From contig NZ_SMAM01000007.1 in assembly GCF_004346205.1 (NCBI RefSeq), positions 32,453 to 96,452 of the forward strand: a DNA stretch of 64,000 bases. The letters are read 5' to 3'. Below, piece after piece: positions 57,046-64,000 of this stretch (the stretch's first letter is position 1; each line of letters opens with the position of its first letter). The notes below the pieces were generated by a model. That model was given only the letters and a program-made list of their open reading frames with translations, was not told where the DNA came from and made no database searches. The translations under genes and the position numbers were made by a program. Source of the DNA: Bibersteinia trehalosi (lineage in GTDB: Bacteria; Pseudomonadota; Gammaproteobacteria; Enterobacterales; Pasteurellaceae).

Positions 57046-57097
57046 CAAGCGGTCAATTTTGCAAAAAATCTTGCAAATTCAACCGCTTGTTATTTTT
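57046..57097 (+). terminator. Terminator of inverted uptake sequences before mnmA
   Basis: CAAGCGGTCAATTTTGC and GCAAATTCAACCGCTTG are inverted, with a T-rich tail (TTATTTTT). It separates the MNT gene from mnmA. Confidence 0.78.
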
Positions 57098-57141
57098 AAC
57101 AAACCAAGTGCTTCGCCTTAACCGAAGTTACGGGAGAAATT

Positions 57142-58308
57142 ATGTCAAATCAATTAACTTCAAATACTTACGAACAACACTTTCCTAAACTTTCCTCTGA
57201 ACAACTTGCCGAAAATGCTAAGAAAAAAGTGATTTGCGGTATGTCTGGTGGGGTTGATTCATCAGTTTCTGCTTTTATTCTGCAACAACAAGGCTATATC
57301 GTTGAAGGCTTGTTTATGAAAAACTGGGAAGAAGACGATGATACCGACTACTGTACCGCTGCAGCCGATCTCGCCGATGCACAAGCGGTTTGCGATAAAT
57401 TAGGAATCAAATTGCACAAAATTAACTTTGCGGCGGAATACTGGGATAACGTGTTTGAGCATTTTCTTGCAGAATATAAAGCAGGACGTACACCAAATCC
57501 TGATATTTTGTGTAACAAAGAGATTAAATTTAAAGCGTTTTTAGAATATGCCGCAGAAGATTTAGGGGCTGATTTTATCGCAACAGGGCATTATGTCCGC
57601 CGCCCTGCTTTATCTGAAACGCCAAAATTATTGCGCGGCTTGGATAGCAATAAAGACCAAAGCTATTTCCTTTACACTCTCAGCGAGCAACAAGTAGGGC
57701 AAAGCCTGTTCCCAGTGGGCGATATTGAAAAGCCGATTGTGCGTGCGATAGCCGAAGATCTTGGCTTAGCTACCGCGAAGAAAAAAGATTCCACTGGGAT
57801 CTGCTTTATCGGTGAACGCAAATTTAAAGATTTCTTAGCGCGCTATTTGCCTGCACAGGCTGGTGAGATTAAAACTGTTGATGGGCAAGTGATTGGTCGC
57901 CATGATGGGTTGATGTATCACACTCTTGGGCAACGCAAAGGCTTAGGCATTGGCGGTGTGAAAGGGGCGAAAGAAAATGCGTGGTATGTGGTGGAAAAAG
58001 ATCTGATCAACAATGTCTTGATTGTGGCGCAGGGGCAAGATAATTCTGCATTGCTCTCCAAAGGCTTAATCGCCAGCCAGCTTCATTGGGTTGATCGTCA
58101 GCCAATCCGAGAAAATCTGCGTTGCACAGTGAAAACCCGTTATCGTCAAGCGGACATTGATTGCGTAATTGAGCCGATTGACGATGAAACCATCCGCGTG
58201 ATTTTCGATGAGCCCCAAATTGCTGTTACCCCAGGACAATCTGCGGTATTCTACCAAGGCGAAATTTGCTTAGGTGGAGGAGTGATCGAAGAGCAAATCA
58301 AACCATAA
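57142..58308 (+). CDS. mnmA: tRNA-specific 2-thiouridylase MnmA
   Basis: Thiolates U34 of tRNA-Lys, -Glu and -Gln. The PP-loop GMSGGVDSS lies at about residues 33-41; the catalytic cysteines are in [14 protein letters not shown] and [12 protein letters not shown]. Length is 388; the N-terminus is about 20 residues longer than E. coli MnmA (368). GGGAG precedes the ATG. In H. influenzae, mnmA also follows the nqr/apbE block, so this synteny is old and the HEPN/MNT pairs are insertions in it. Confidence 0.95.
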   Translation: MSNQLTSNTYEQHFPKLSSEQLAENAKKKVICGMSGGVDSSVSAFILQQQGYIVEGLFMKNWEEDDDTDYCTAAADLADAQAVCDKLGIKLHKINFAAEYWDNVFEHFLAEYKAGRTPNPDILCNKEIKFKAFLEYAAEDLGADFIATGHYVRRPALSETPKLLRGLDSNKDQSYFLYTLSEQQVGQSLFPVGDIEKPIVRAIAEDLGLATAKKKDSTGICFIGERKFKDFLARYLPAQAGEIKTVDGQVIGRHDGLMYHTLGQRKGLGIGGVKGAKENAWYVVEKDLINNVLIVAQGQDNSALLSKGLIASQLHWVDRQPIRENLRCTVKTRYRQADIDCVIEPIDDETIRVIFDEPQIAVTPGQSAVFYQGEICLGGGVIEEQIKP

Positions 58309-58319
58309 TCTTTATGAAT

Positions 58320-58368
58320 AAAGCAACTTTTCCTTGAGTTTTAACGGCAAAGTTGCTTTATAATTTTT
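58320..58368. terminator. mnmA/ABC ATPase convergent terminator
   Basis: AAAGCAACTTT and AAAGTTGCTTT make an 11-base-pair stem around an 18-base loop, followed by ATAATTTTT. It overlaps the end of the convergent ATPase gene. Confidence 0.75.
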
Positions 58369-59092
58369 CAATTCGCCCAATTTCCTTTCTTTCAAGATCA
58401 ATTTCAGCTTTCACGCCAAATGCTTTTGCAAGATTTTCTGCATTTAACACCGCTTGTGTTTGACCAAAAGCAAGTAAGTTTCCCTCTTTTAAGAGAATAA
58501 TTTCATCACAAAAACGATAGGCGAGCGGTAGATGGTGGATAACGACAACACAAGTTTGCACTGGTGTTAGAGATTTTAATTGCTGCATTATATCGATTTG
58601 GTAATAGGGATCGAGTGGTGCGATTGGCTCATCAGCAAGCAAAATAGGGGCTTGCTTTATGCAGCAGCGAGCCAATTGAACTCTAATCTGTTCTCCGCCA
58701 GAAAGTTGCTGATAGTTTTTATCTAATAGTGAGGTAATATGAAATTTTTCTGCAACTTGCTGAATTCTTAAACGTTCTTGCGAGGAAGAAAGAGGACATG
58801 GCAAGCCCAATGCAATCACATCGAATACCGAAAGTTGCCACGCAAGATTGAGTTTTTGAGCAAGATAAGCAATTTTTTGGCTACGTTGCTGCGGGGAAAG
58901 TGCCGTCATTTTGCAATTTTCTAGCCAAATTTCACCGCTTGTAAGGGGTAAAATACCTGCGAGAGCCTTAAGCAAGGTGGACTTACCCGCACCATTTGCG
59001 CCCATAATGCCGATTAATTTACCTTGTGGAATACGGCAGGTTATCTGATTTAAGCCATAGGGTAGAGTAATATTATCAATGTGAATCATCAT
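58358..59092 (-). CDS. FecE/BtuD-type ABC ATPase
   Basis: ATPase of an iron-chelate or vitamin B12 importer. Walker A GANGAGKST, signature LSGGEQIRVQLARC and Walker B ILLADEP are intact. Length is 244 residues. It is encoded 12 bases after the permease. Without an adjacent binding protein or receptor, substrate is open: cobalamin, heme or a siderophore. Confidence 0.85.
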   Translation of the reverse strand: MMIHIDNITLPYGLNQITCRIPQGKLIGIMGANGAGKSTLLKALAGILPLTSGEIWLENCKMTALSPQQRSQKIAYLAQKLNLAWQLSVFDVIALGLPCPLSSSQERLRIQQVAEKFHITSLLDKNYQQLSGGEQIRVQLARCCIKQAPILLADEPIAPLDPYYQIDIMQQLKSLTPVQTCVVVIHHLPLAYRFCDEIILLKEGNLLAFGQTQAVLNAENLAKAFGVKAEIDLERKEIGRIEKL

Positions 59093-59104
59093 TCGCTTTA
59101 CGTT

Positions 59105-60073
59105 TTATTGCGCGAGTTGTTTGCGCTCTGTGAGTAAAATCCAAAGTAAAAATGGTGCGCCTAAAATAGCGGTTAATGTACCAATATAAATGCGGTTGAA
59201 AAGAGCTAAATATTGCACTGAGAGATCGGCGATAAGTAGGAGTAATGCACCAAATAATGCCGAAGTGATATAGAGTTGTGAAGGAGGCTTATGCAATAAC
59301 ATTCTGGCAAGATGAGGGGCGATTAAGCCAATAAAGCCGATAGTACCTGTTTGTGGAATCGTAGCCCCAAGTAACAACGCAACACCAATACTGACAATAA
59401 AAAAGCTGCGTTTAAGATGAATGCCCATGGTTGCAGCAGTTTCTTCGCCAAAGGTGAGTAAATCTAAATAGCGGCGCTGGCTGAATAAACATATACCACC
59501 TAACAAAATAATAGGTGTTGCCATAGCCAAATTATCCATTCTTGCCCAAATTAACGATCCTTGTAACCAGCGATAAAGCTCAGCTAATGCCCAAGGGCTT
59601 TCCGCATTTGAGAGTAAGAGAGTAATAGTTGCACCAAGTAATACGTTAATTACTACGCCAGCAAGAATCATCATCGTTGTGCCTTGGTAACGTGCAATTA
59701 GCCATACTAATAGAAATGCACTTAAAGCACCACCGACACCAGAAAAGAGTAACCAACCGATGGGTGCAGAGAAATAATAAAGCACAAAAACACTTGCTGT
59801 CGTTGCTCCAGCACTACTGCCAAGTAAGCCAGGGCTTGCTAATGGGTTTTGAAAGATTCCTTGCATTGCATTGCCCGCTAAAGCTAAGCAAGCACCTGCT
59901 AACATTGCCAGTAGTAGGCGAGGGAGGCGGATATCGATTAAAACTTGCCAACGCATATCAATAGGAACGCCTTCTGCCATTAAATGTGCAAAATCACCAA
60001 GACGATACAAACTTGATACCAAGCTAATTGTAAGCAGTAGGAATAAAAGGGTGAAGTTGAGTTTTTTTGTCAT
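59105..60073 (-). CDS. FecCD/BtuC-family permease
   Basis: Inner-membrane permease, 322 residues and about ten helices. IRLPRLLLAMLAGACLALAGNAMQGIFQNPLASPGLLG and GTIGFIGLIAPHLARMLL are family motifs. It overlaps the acylphosphatase stop by one base and precedes the ATPase, so the three genes form an operon. The matching periplasmic binding protein must be encoded elsewhere. Confidence 0.88.
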   Translation of the reverse strand: MTKKLNFTLLFLLLTISLVSSLYRLGDFAHLMAEGVPIDMRWQVLIDIRLPRLLLAMLAGACLALAGNAMQGIFQNPLASPGLLGSSAGATTASVFVLYYFSAPIGWLLFSGVGGALSAFLLVWLIARYQGTTMMILAGVVINVLLGATITLLLSNAESPWALAELYRWLQGSLIWARMDNLAMATPIILLGGICLFSQRRYLDLLTFGEETAATMGIHLKRSFFIVSIGVALLLGATIPQTGTIGFIGLIAPHLARMLLHKPPSQLYITSALFGALLLLIADLSVQYLALFNRIYIGTLTAILGAPFLLWILLTERKQLAQ

Positions 60074-60345
60074 TATTGAATAACACGAAATTGCTGGTAG
60101 AGGCTGTCTGTCAGATATTCTTGCTCAAGGATATTTTCAACTCGAGCAAATCTTGAGCCCTGTAACAGCCATTGTTTGAGTTGAGTAAGCTGTTTCTCAC
60201 TCCCTTGTGCAATGACTTCAACACTGCCATCCTCTCGATTTCTTACTGTACCAGATAAGCCAATTTTTTGGGCTTGCTGCCAAGTAAAAAAGCGAAAACC
60301 AACGCCTTGGACACGCCCAAAAATGAGAAATTGCTTTGTTTGCAT
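60073..60345 (-). CDS. Acylphosphatase
   Basis: Small hydrolase of carboxyl-phosphate bonds, 90 residues. The catalytic Arg18 and Asn36 are in GRVQGVGFRFFTW and GTVRNREDGSVEV. The ATG at 60345 has a strong AAGGAGGAGC upstream; an in-frame extension to 60417 is rejected. It opens the ABC operon; a link between the two functions is not known. Confidence 0.93.
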   Translation of the reverse strand: MQTKQFLIFGRVQGVGFRFFTWQQAQKIGLSGTVRNREDGSVEVIAQGSEKQLTQLKQWLLQGSRFARVENILEQEYLTDSLYQQFRVIQ

Positions 60346-60480
60346 TGTTAGCTCCTCCTTTGCAGAGTTTTGTTGAAATGATACCGCTTGTTTCACAAAT
60401 AAGGTAGCATTTCCCATTAAAAAAACGGATAATAACCGCTGTTTTTTTGAGTGATTTCTTAAAGCAGTAACTGCAGTATT

Positions 60481-61062
60481 ATGACGGATTATATTTTATT
60501 AGTTATCGGCACAGCCCTAATTAACAATTTTGTGTTGGTAAAATTCTTAGGGCTTTGTCCTTTTATGGGCGTTTCTAAGAAGGTAGAAACAGCCATTGGC
60601 ATGGGGTTTGCCACAACTTTTGTACTCACGGTTGCAAGCCTCATTGCTTATCTGGTAGAAAGCTATATTCTTGTGCCATTCAATGCTACTTTTCTTCGCA
60701 CTTTAGTATTTATTTTAGTGATCGCAGTGATTGTGCAATTAACCGAAATGATCGTGCATAAAACTAGTCCGACTTTATATCGTTTGTTAGGTATTTATTT
60801 GCCTTTAATCACCACGAACTGCGCTGTGCTAGGGGTCGCGTTATTGAACGTGAATCTTGCCAATAATTTAGTGGAATCTGTACTTTATGGTTTTGGCGCA
60901 GCTGTAGGTTTCTCGCTAGTGCTTGTGTTATTTGCAGCCTTGCGTGAGCGTCTCGCCAGTGCTGACGTACCACAGCCTTTTCAGGGGGCAAGTATTGCGT
61001 TGATTACCGCTGGTTTAATGTCGCTTGCCTTTATGGGGTTTAGTGGCATGGTGAGAATATAA
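60481..61062 (+). CDS. rsxA: Electron transport complex subunit RsxA (RnfA)
   Basis: Six-helix membrane subunit of the Rnf/Rsx complex, which couples NADH-ferredoxin electron transfer to ion movement and in E. coli resets Sox[25 protein letters not shown] and [17 protein letters not shown] hold the conserved cysteines. Length is 193 residues. It is paralogous to nqrE. A hairpin follows, and rsxB begins only after a 347-base gap. Confidence 0.96.
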   Translation: MTDYILLVIGTALINNFVLVKFLGLCPFMGVSKKVETAIGMGFATTFVLTVASLIAYLVESYILVPFNATFLRTLVFILVIAVIVQLTEMIVHKTSPTLYRLLGIYLPLITTNCAVLGVALLNVNLANNLVESVLYGFGAAVGFSLVLVLFAALRERLASADVPQPFQGASIALITAGLMSLAFMGFSGMVRI

Positions 61063-61409
61063 ATCAGGCAAAGCCTTTTAGGCGTGATGCTCATGAATTT
61101 AAAAGGCTTTTATTTGCATTTTTTAGCTCAATATCAAGCGCTTGCAACATCAGGCGAGCTATTTTTCGCTGTAATTTCTTGCAAGTTCTCTATTCATACA
61201 ATCAAGAAATGCCTCTCTAAATCTAATATAGAGCAAGTTTTTTTGTTGAGCTTGATAATTACATTGCCTCTTGCAATTTTCTCCCCTAATCTGCCCGCTT
61301 GTATTTGCTCAATCTTGCAAAAACACGGATAATATGCCCCTTTGTGTAAACCGATTTCTATCCAAACTGTGGGAACAATGAGCCATATTTTTGTGAGGTT
61401 GGCAAGCTA
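61063..61409 (+). other. 347-base rsxA-rsxB gap with terminator-like hairpin
   Basis: AAAGCCTTTTA (61070-61080) and TAAAAGGCTTT (61100-61110) form an 11-base-pair stem followed by a T-rich stretch, a likely terminator after rsxA. The rest is AT-rich with one incomplete uptake core (CCGCTTGTATT near 61300). An 82-codon frame at 61084 has no ribosome site and no family features and is not called. rsxB therefore probably has its own promoter here. Confidence 0.55.
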
Positions 61410-61997
61410 ATGATGACCGACCAAATCCTTTACCTTGCAATTGCCATAATTGCCGTTATCGCGCTGATTTTCGGGGCAGTGCTGGGCTATTCATCGATTA
61501 AACTTAAAGTAGAAGCCGATCCCATTGTCGAGCAAATTGATGCGATTTTGCCACAAAGCCAATGTGGGCAGTGTGGTTATCCGGGGTGTAAACCTTATGC
61601 GCAAGCGGTAGCCAATGGCGATGAGATTACTAAATGTATTCCAGGTGGGCGTGAAACGATTGAAAAAATCGCTGATTTAATGGGCGTGGACGTGCCTGAA
61701 ACAGATGGCGAAGCCCCTGTACCAATGGTGGCTTATATTATTGAGCAGGATTGCATTGGCTGTACTAAATGTATTGCCGCTTGTCCTGTTGATGCCATTA
61801 TTGGCACAAACAAAGCCATGCACACGGTCATTGCAGATTTTTGCACGGGGTGTGAGCTCTGTGTTGCCCCTTGCCCAACCGACTGTATCAAAATGATCCC
61901 GATTAAAACCACCACGCAAAACTGGAACTGGAAATTTGATCCCAATTTAGTGATCCCAACTGTGAATGTGACTGAAGGAGGCAAAAATGCAAATTGA
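61410..61997 (+). CDS. rsxB: Electron transport complex subunit RsxB (RnfB)
   Basis: Polyferredoxin subunit. An N-terminal helix is followed by the RnfB cluster CX2CX4CX15C (Cys52, Cys55, Cys60, Cys76) and two 4Fe-4S ferredoxin motifs ([14 protein letters not shown] and [14 protein letters not shown]). Length is 195 residues. Its end overlaps rsxC by 11 bases. A start one codon later is possible. Confidence 0.96.
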   Translation: MMTDQILYLAIAIIAVIALIFGAVLGYSSIKLKVEADPIVEQIDAILPQSQCGQCGYPGCKPYAQAVANGDEITKCIPGGRETIEKIADLMGVDVPETDGEAPVPMVAYIIEQDCIGCTKCIAACPVDAIIGTNKAMHTVIADFCTGCELCVAPCPTDCIKMIPIKTTTQNWNWKFDPNLVIPTVNVTEGGKNAN

Positions 61998-64000
61998 TGT
62001 ATTAAGTCGCATTCGCTCAGGGAAATTGTGGGATTTCCCTGGTGGTATTCATCCTCAAGAGAATAAAAAGCAGTCTAACCAAAAGCCCATTCGCACACTA
62101 CATTTGCCGAAATTTTTCTATGTGCCCGTATTACAACACAGTGGTACAGCGGGAGAATTGTTGGTGAAAGCGGGTGAGCACGTTTTAAAGGGGCAACCAT
62201 TAACCAAAGGCGATCATTATCGCCAGCTCCCTGTGCATAGCCCAACATCGGGTGTTGTTAAAGCGATTGAGCCTTACGTTTCCTCGCACCCCTCTGGCTT
62301 GCCTGAATTAACCATTGTGATTGAAACAGACGGCAAAGATGAGTGGTGTGAACGCAATCCGATTGATGATTTTTTTAGCCTGACAAGCGATCAGATTTTG
62401 CAGAAAATTTACCAAGCAGGGATCGCAGGTTTAGGCGGTGCAGTGTTCCCGACTTCTAGCAAATTAAGCTATGCGGACAAACGTTGTAAACTCTTGATTA
62501 TCAACGGTGCAGAGTGCGAGCCATACATCACTTGTGATGATCGTCTTATGCAAGATTACACCCTTGATATGATTGAAGGGATTCGCATTTTACGTTATCT
62601 CCTTCGTCCCGAAGAAGTGGTGATTGCGATTGAAGATAACAAACCTAAAGCCATCAAAGCGGTGCAAAAAGCACTTGACGGTTCAAACGATATTCAGCTT
62701 CGTGTGATTCCAACCAAATATCCAAGTGGGGCAAGTGATCAGCTTGTGCAAATTCTCACAGGCTTAGAAATTCCGCAGGGCAGTCGCACCATTGAAATGG
62801 GCATTGTGATGCAAAATGTGGGTACGGCTTATGCGGTTAAACGGGCCATTATCAATGATGAACCCTTAATTGAGCGAGTGGTAACGCTCACAGGGGATAA
62901 AATTCGCAATAAAGGCAATGTGTGGGCAAGACTTGGCACGCCGATTATTCACCTGTTGGAACAAGTGGATTATCAAGCAGACGAGCGTTTCCCTGTCTTT
63001 TTAGGCGGCCCAATGATGGGCTTTATTTTGCCATCGTTGCAATCACCAATTACCAAAACAGCGAACTGCATTATTGCGCCTGATCATTTTGAATATGCTC
63101 CACCACAGCCTGAGCGAAATTGCATTCGCTGTTCTAGCTGTTCCGATGCGTGCCCAGTTGGGCTTTTACCTCAACAGCTTTACTGGTTTGCACGATCTGA
63201 CGATCACGACAAAGCGAAACAATACCACATTGATGCTTGCATAGAATGTGGTGTGTGTGCCTACGTCTGCCCGAGCTACATTCCACTGATCCAATACTTC
63301 CGCCAAGAAAAAGCCAAAATTGCGGAAGCAGACGACAAAGCCCGCAAAGCGGAAGAAGCTAAACAGCGTTTTGAAGCGCGTGAAGCCCGAATGCAAAAAG
63401 AAAAAGAAGCACGCAATGCACGCATTCAAAAAGCGGCTGAAAAACGCCGTGAAGAAGTGGCAAATGCAGATGGTATAGACCCAGTTAAAGCTGCTCTTGA
63501 ACGTTTAAAAGCGAAAAAAGCAGAAACAACAGCACAGAAAATCACGGAGACAGGTGAACCTGATAATAGCGACCTGATGGCACAACGCAAAGCAAGACGA
63601 TTAGCAAAACAAGCCGAAAGTAGGGACGCAACGCTTGCGTCCTCTAACGTAAATCAAGCGGTAGAAAATGCAGAAAATTCTGCAAAACCAGCAAATACGC
63701 ACGACACCGATCCAAGAAAAGCCGCTGTTGCCGCTGCCCTTGCCCGAGCGAAAGCGAAAAAAGCCGCCAGTAGGGACGCAACGCTTGCGTCCGCCAACGC
63801 AGATCAAGCGGTAGAAAATGCAGAAAATTCTGCAAAATCAGCAAATACGCACGAAACCGATCCAAGAAAAGCCGCTGTTGCCGCTGCCCTTGCCCGAGCG
63901 AGAGCGAAAAAAGCCGCCAGTAGGGACGCAACGCTTGCGTCCGCCAACGCAGATCAAGCGGTAGAAAATGCAGAAAATTCTGCAAAATCAGCAAATACGA
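61987..64000 (+). CDS. rsxC: Electron transport complex subunit RsxC (RnfC), 3'-truncated by window edge
   Basis: NADH-binding, FMN-containing peripheral subunit. The frame is open from ATG 61987 to the last base, 671 codons visible. [30 protein letters not shown] and GGPMMGF are core motifs. Two 4Fe-4S sites are Cys379/382/385/389 and Cys418/421/424/428. Beyond about residue 440 comes a long charged helical tail ([12 protein letters not shown]) and then [19 protein letters not shown] units, as in other gammaproteobacterial RsxC. From base 63620 this tail is made of 150-base tandem repeats that also encode SRDATLAS, from a REP palindrome, and [11 protein letters not shown], from an uptake sequence. 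GGAGG precedes the ATG, inside rsxB. Confidence 0.95.
   Translation, partial: MQIDVLSRIRSGKLWDFPGGIHPQENKKQSNQKPIRTLHLPKFFYVPVLQHSGTAGELLVKAGEHVLKGQPLTKGDHYRQLPVHSPTSGVVKAIEPYVSSHPSGLPELTIVIETDGKDEWCERNPIDDFFSLTSDQILQKIYQAGIAGLGGAVFPTSSKLSYADKRCKLLIINGAECEPYITCDDRLMQDYTLDMIEGIRILRYLLRPEEVVIAIEDNKPKAIKAVQKALDGSNDIQLRVIPTKYPSGASDQLVQILTGLEIPQGSRTIEMGIVMQNVGTAYAVKRAIINDEPLIERVVTLTGDKIRNKGNVWARLGTPIIHLLEQVDYQADERFPVFLGGPMMGFILPSLQSPITKTANCIIAPDHFEYAPPQPERNCIRCSSCSDACPVGLLPQQLYWFARSDDHDKAKQYHIDACIECGVCAYVCPSYIPLIQYFRQEKAKIAEADDKARKAEEAKQRFEAREARMQKEKEARNARIQKAAEKRREEVANADGIDPVKAALERLKAKKAETTAQKITETGEPDNSDLMAQRKARRLAKQAESRDATLASSNVNQAVENAENSAKPANTHDTDPRKAAVAAALARAKAKKAASRDATLASANADQAVENAENSAKSANTHETDPRKAAVAAALARARAKKAASRDATLASANADQAVENAENSAKSANT
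63620..64000. repeat. 150-base tandem repeat in rsxC with REP and uptake core
   Basis: Units start at 63620, 63770 and 63920 (spacing exactly 150 bases, 50 codons). Each opens with GTAG plus the palindrome GGACGCAA CGC TTGCGTCC, then CAAGCGGTAGAAAATGCAG and AAAATTCTGCAAAA (uptake core and its AT-rich tail), then the [14 protein letters not shown] coding part. The visible third unit matches the second at 79 of 80 bases. The array continues past the window. Confidence 0.92.

Noticed and set aside
61084..61332. 82-codon reading frame in the rsxA-rsxB gap
   Set aside because: It overlaps the terminator-like hairpin, has no Shine-Dalgarno and unusual composition, and shows no recognisable domain.
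63166..63994. Long minus-strand reading frames opposite rsxC
   Set aside because: They are antisense shadows of the repetitive, biased rsxC tail; rsxC itself is open throughout and has clear Fe-S motifs.
63620..64000. CRISPR-like array because of regularly spaced repeats
   Set aside because: The 150-base units are in-frame coding repeats of rsxC with no distinct spacers and no cas genes nearby.

Overview
The window is a chromosomal stretch of a Pasteurellaceae bacterium (Gammaproteobacteria). Its intergenic regions are full of the DNA-uptake core ACAAGCGGT, often as inverted pairs. That is the uptake-sequence type of the Actinobacillus pleuropneumoniae / Mannheimia / Bibersteinia branch, not the Haemophilus influenzae type (AAGTGCGGT). 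FbpA, AmpG, the nqr and rnf operons and the overall gene set fit the same branch. I cannot name the species. No rRNA, tRNA, CRISPR array, prophage or classical insertion sequence was seen.

Layout. 1-8.3 kb: anaerobic pyruvate/formate metabolism (focA cut by the window start, pflB, pflA, adhE), with a HutW-type heme radical-SAM gene between pflB and pflA. 8.6-18.3 kb: housekeeping genes (prlC, sucCD, a family 2 glycosyltransferase, pheA, rluE, galE, ampG). 18.4-29.1 kb: iron acquisition. A siderophore ABC operon diverges from its TonB-dependent receptor, then comes adk, then fbpABC for ferric iron. 29.1-37.3 kb: priA, two RarD-like permeases, alaA, menF and a DASS anion symporter. 37.4-45.9 kb: a dipeptide ABC system (dppA, B, C, D, F) peppered with REP palindromes and carrying a REP-associated tyrosine transposase (RAYT). 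Upstream of it lies a second DppA-like gene. 46.0-58.3 kb: dusA, nfuA, the Na+-NQR operon nqrABCDEF with its maturation genes apbE and nqrM, two HEPN/nucleotidyltransferase pairs, a small tautomerase and mnmA. 58.4-64.0 kb: a FecCD-type permease and ATPase with an acylphosphatase, then rsxA, rsxB and rsxC (rnfABC). rsxC runs off the right edge.

The main finding is at 45,770-45,991 on the minus strand. A complete amino-acid attenuator (promoter, 15-residue leader peptide with five consecutive His codons, mutually exclusive antiterminator and terminator hairpins) sits not before histidine biosynthesis genes but 35 bases before a lone periplasmic peptide-binding protein gene. That gene has its own terminator. 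This points to peptide capture induced by histidine shortage, with the binding protein feeding the adjacent DppBCDF permease.

Other observations: an intrinsic terminator in a structured leader just before nqrA; a RAYT gene with a perfect REP palindrome inside its own reading frame; an rsxC C-terminus built of 150-base tandem repeats, each carrying a REP palindrome and an uptake-sequence core in frame; and hairpins between the binding-protein gene and the permease genes in three separate ABC operons.
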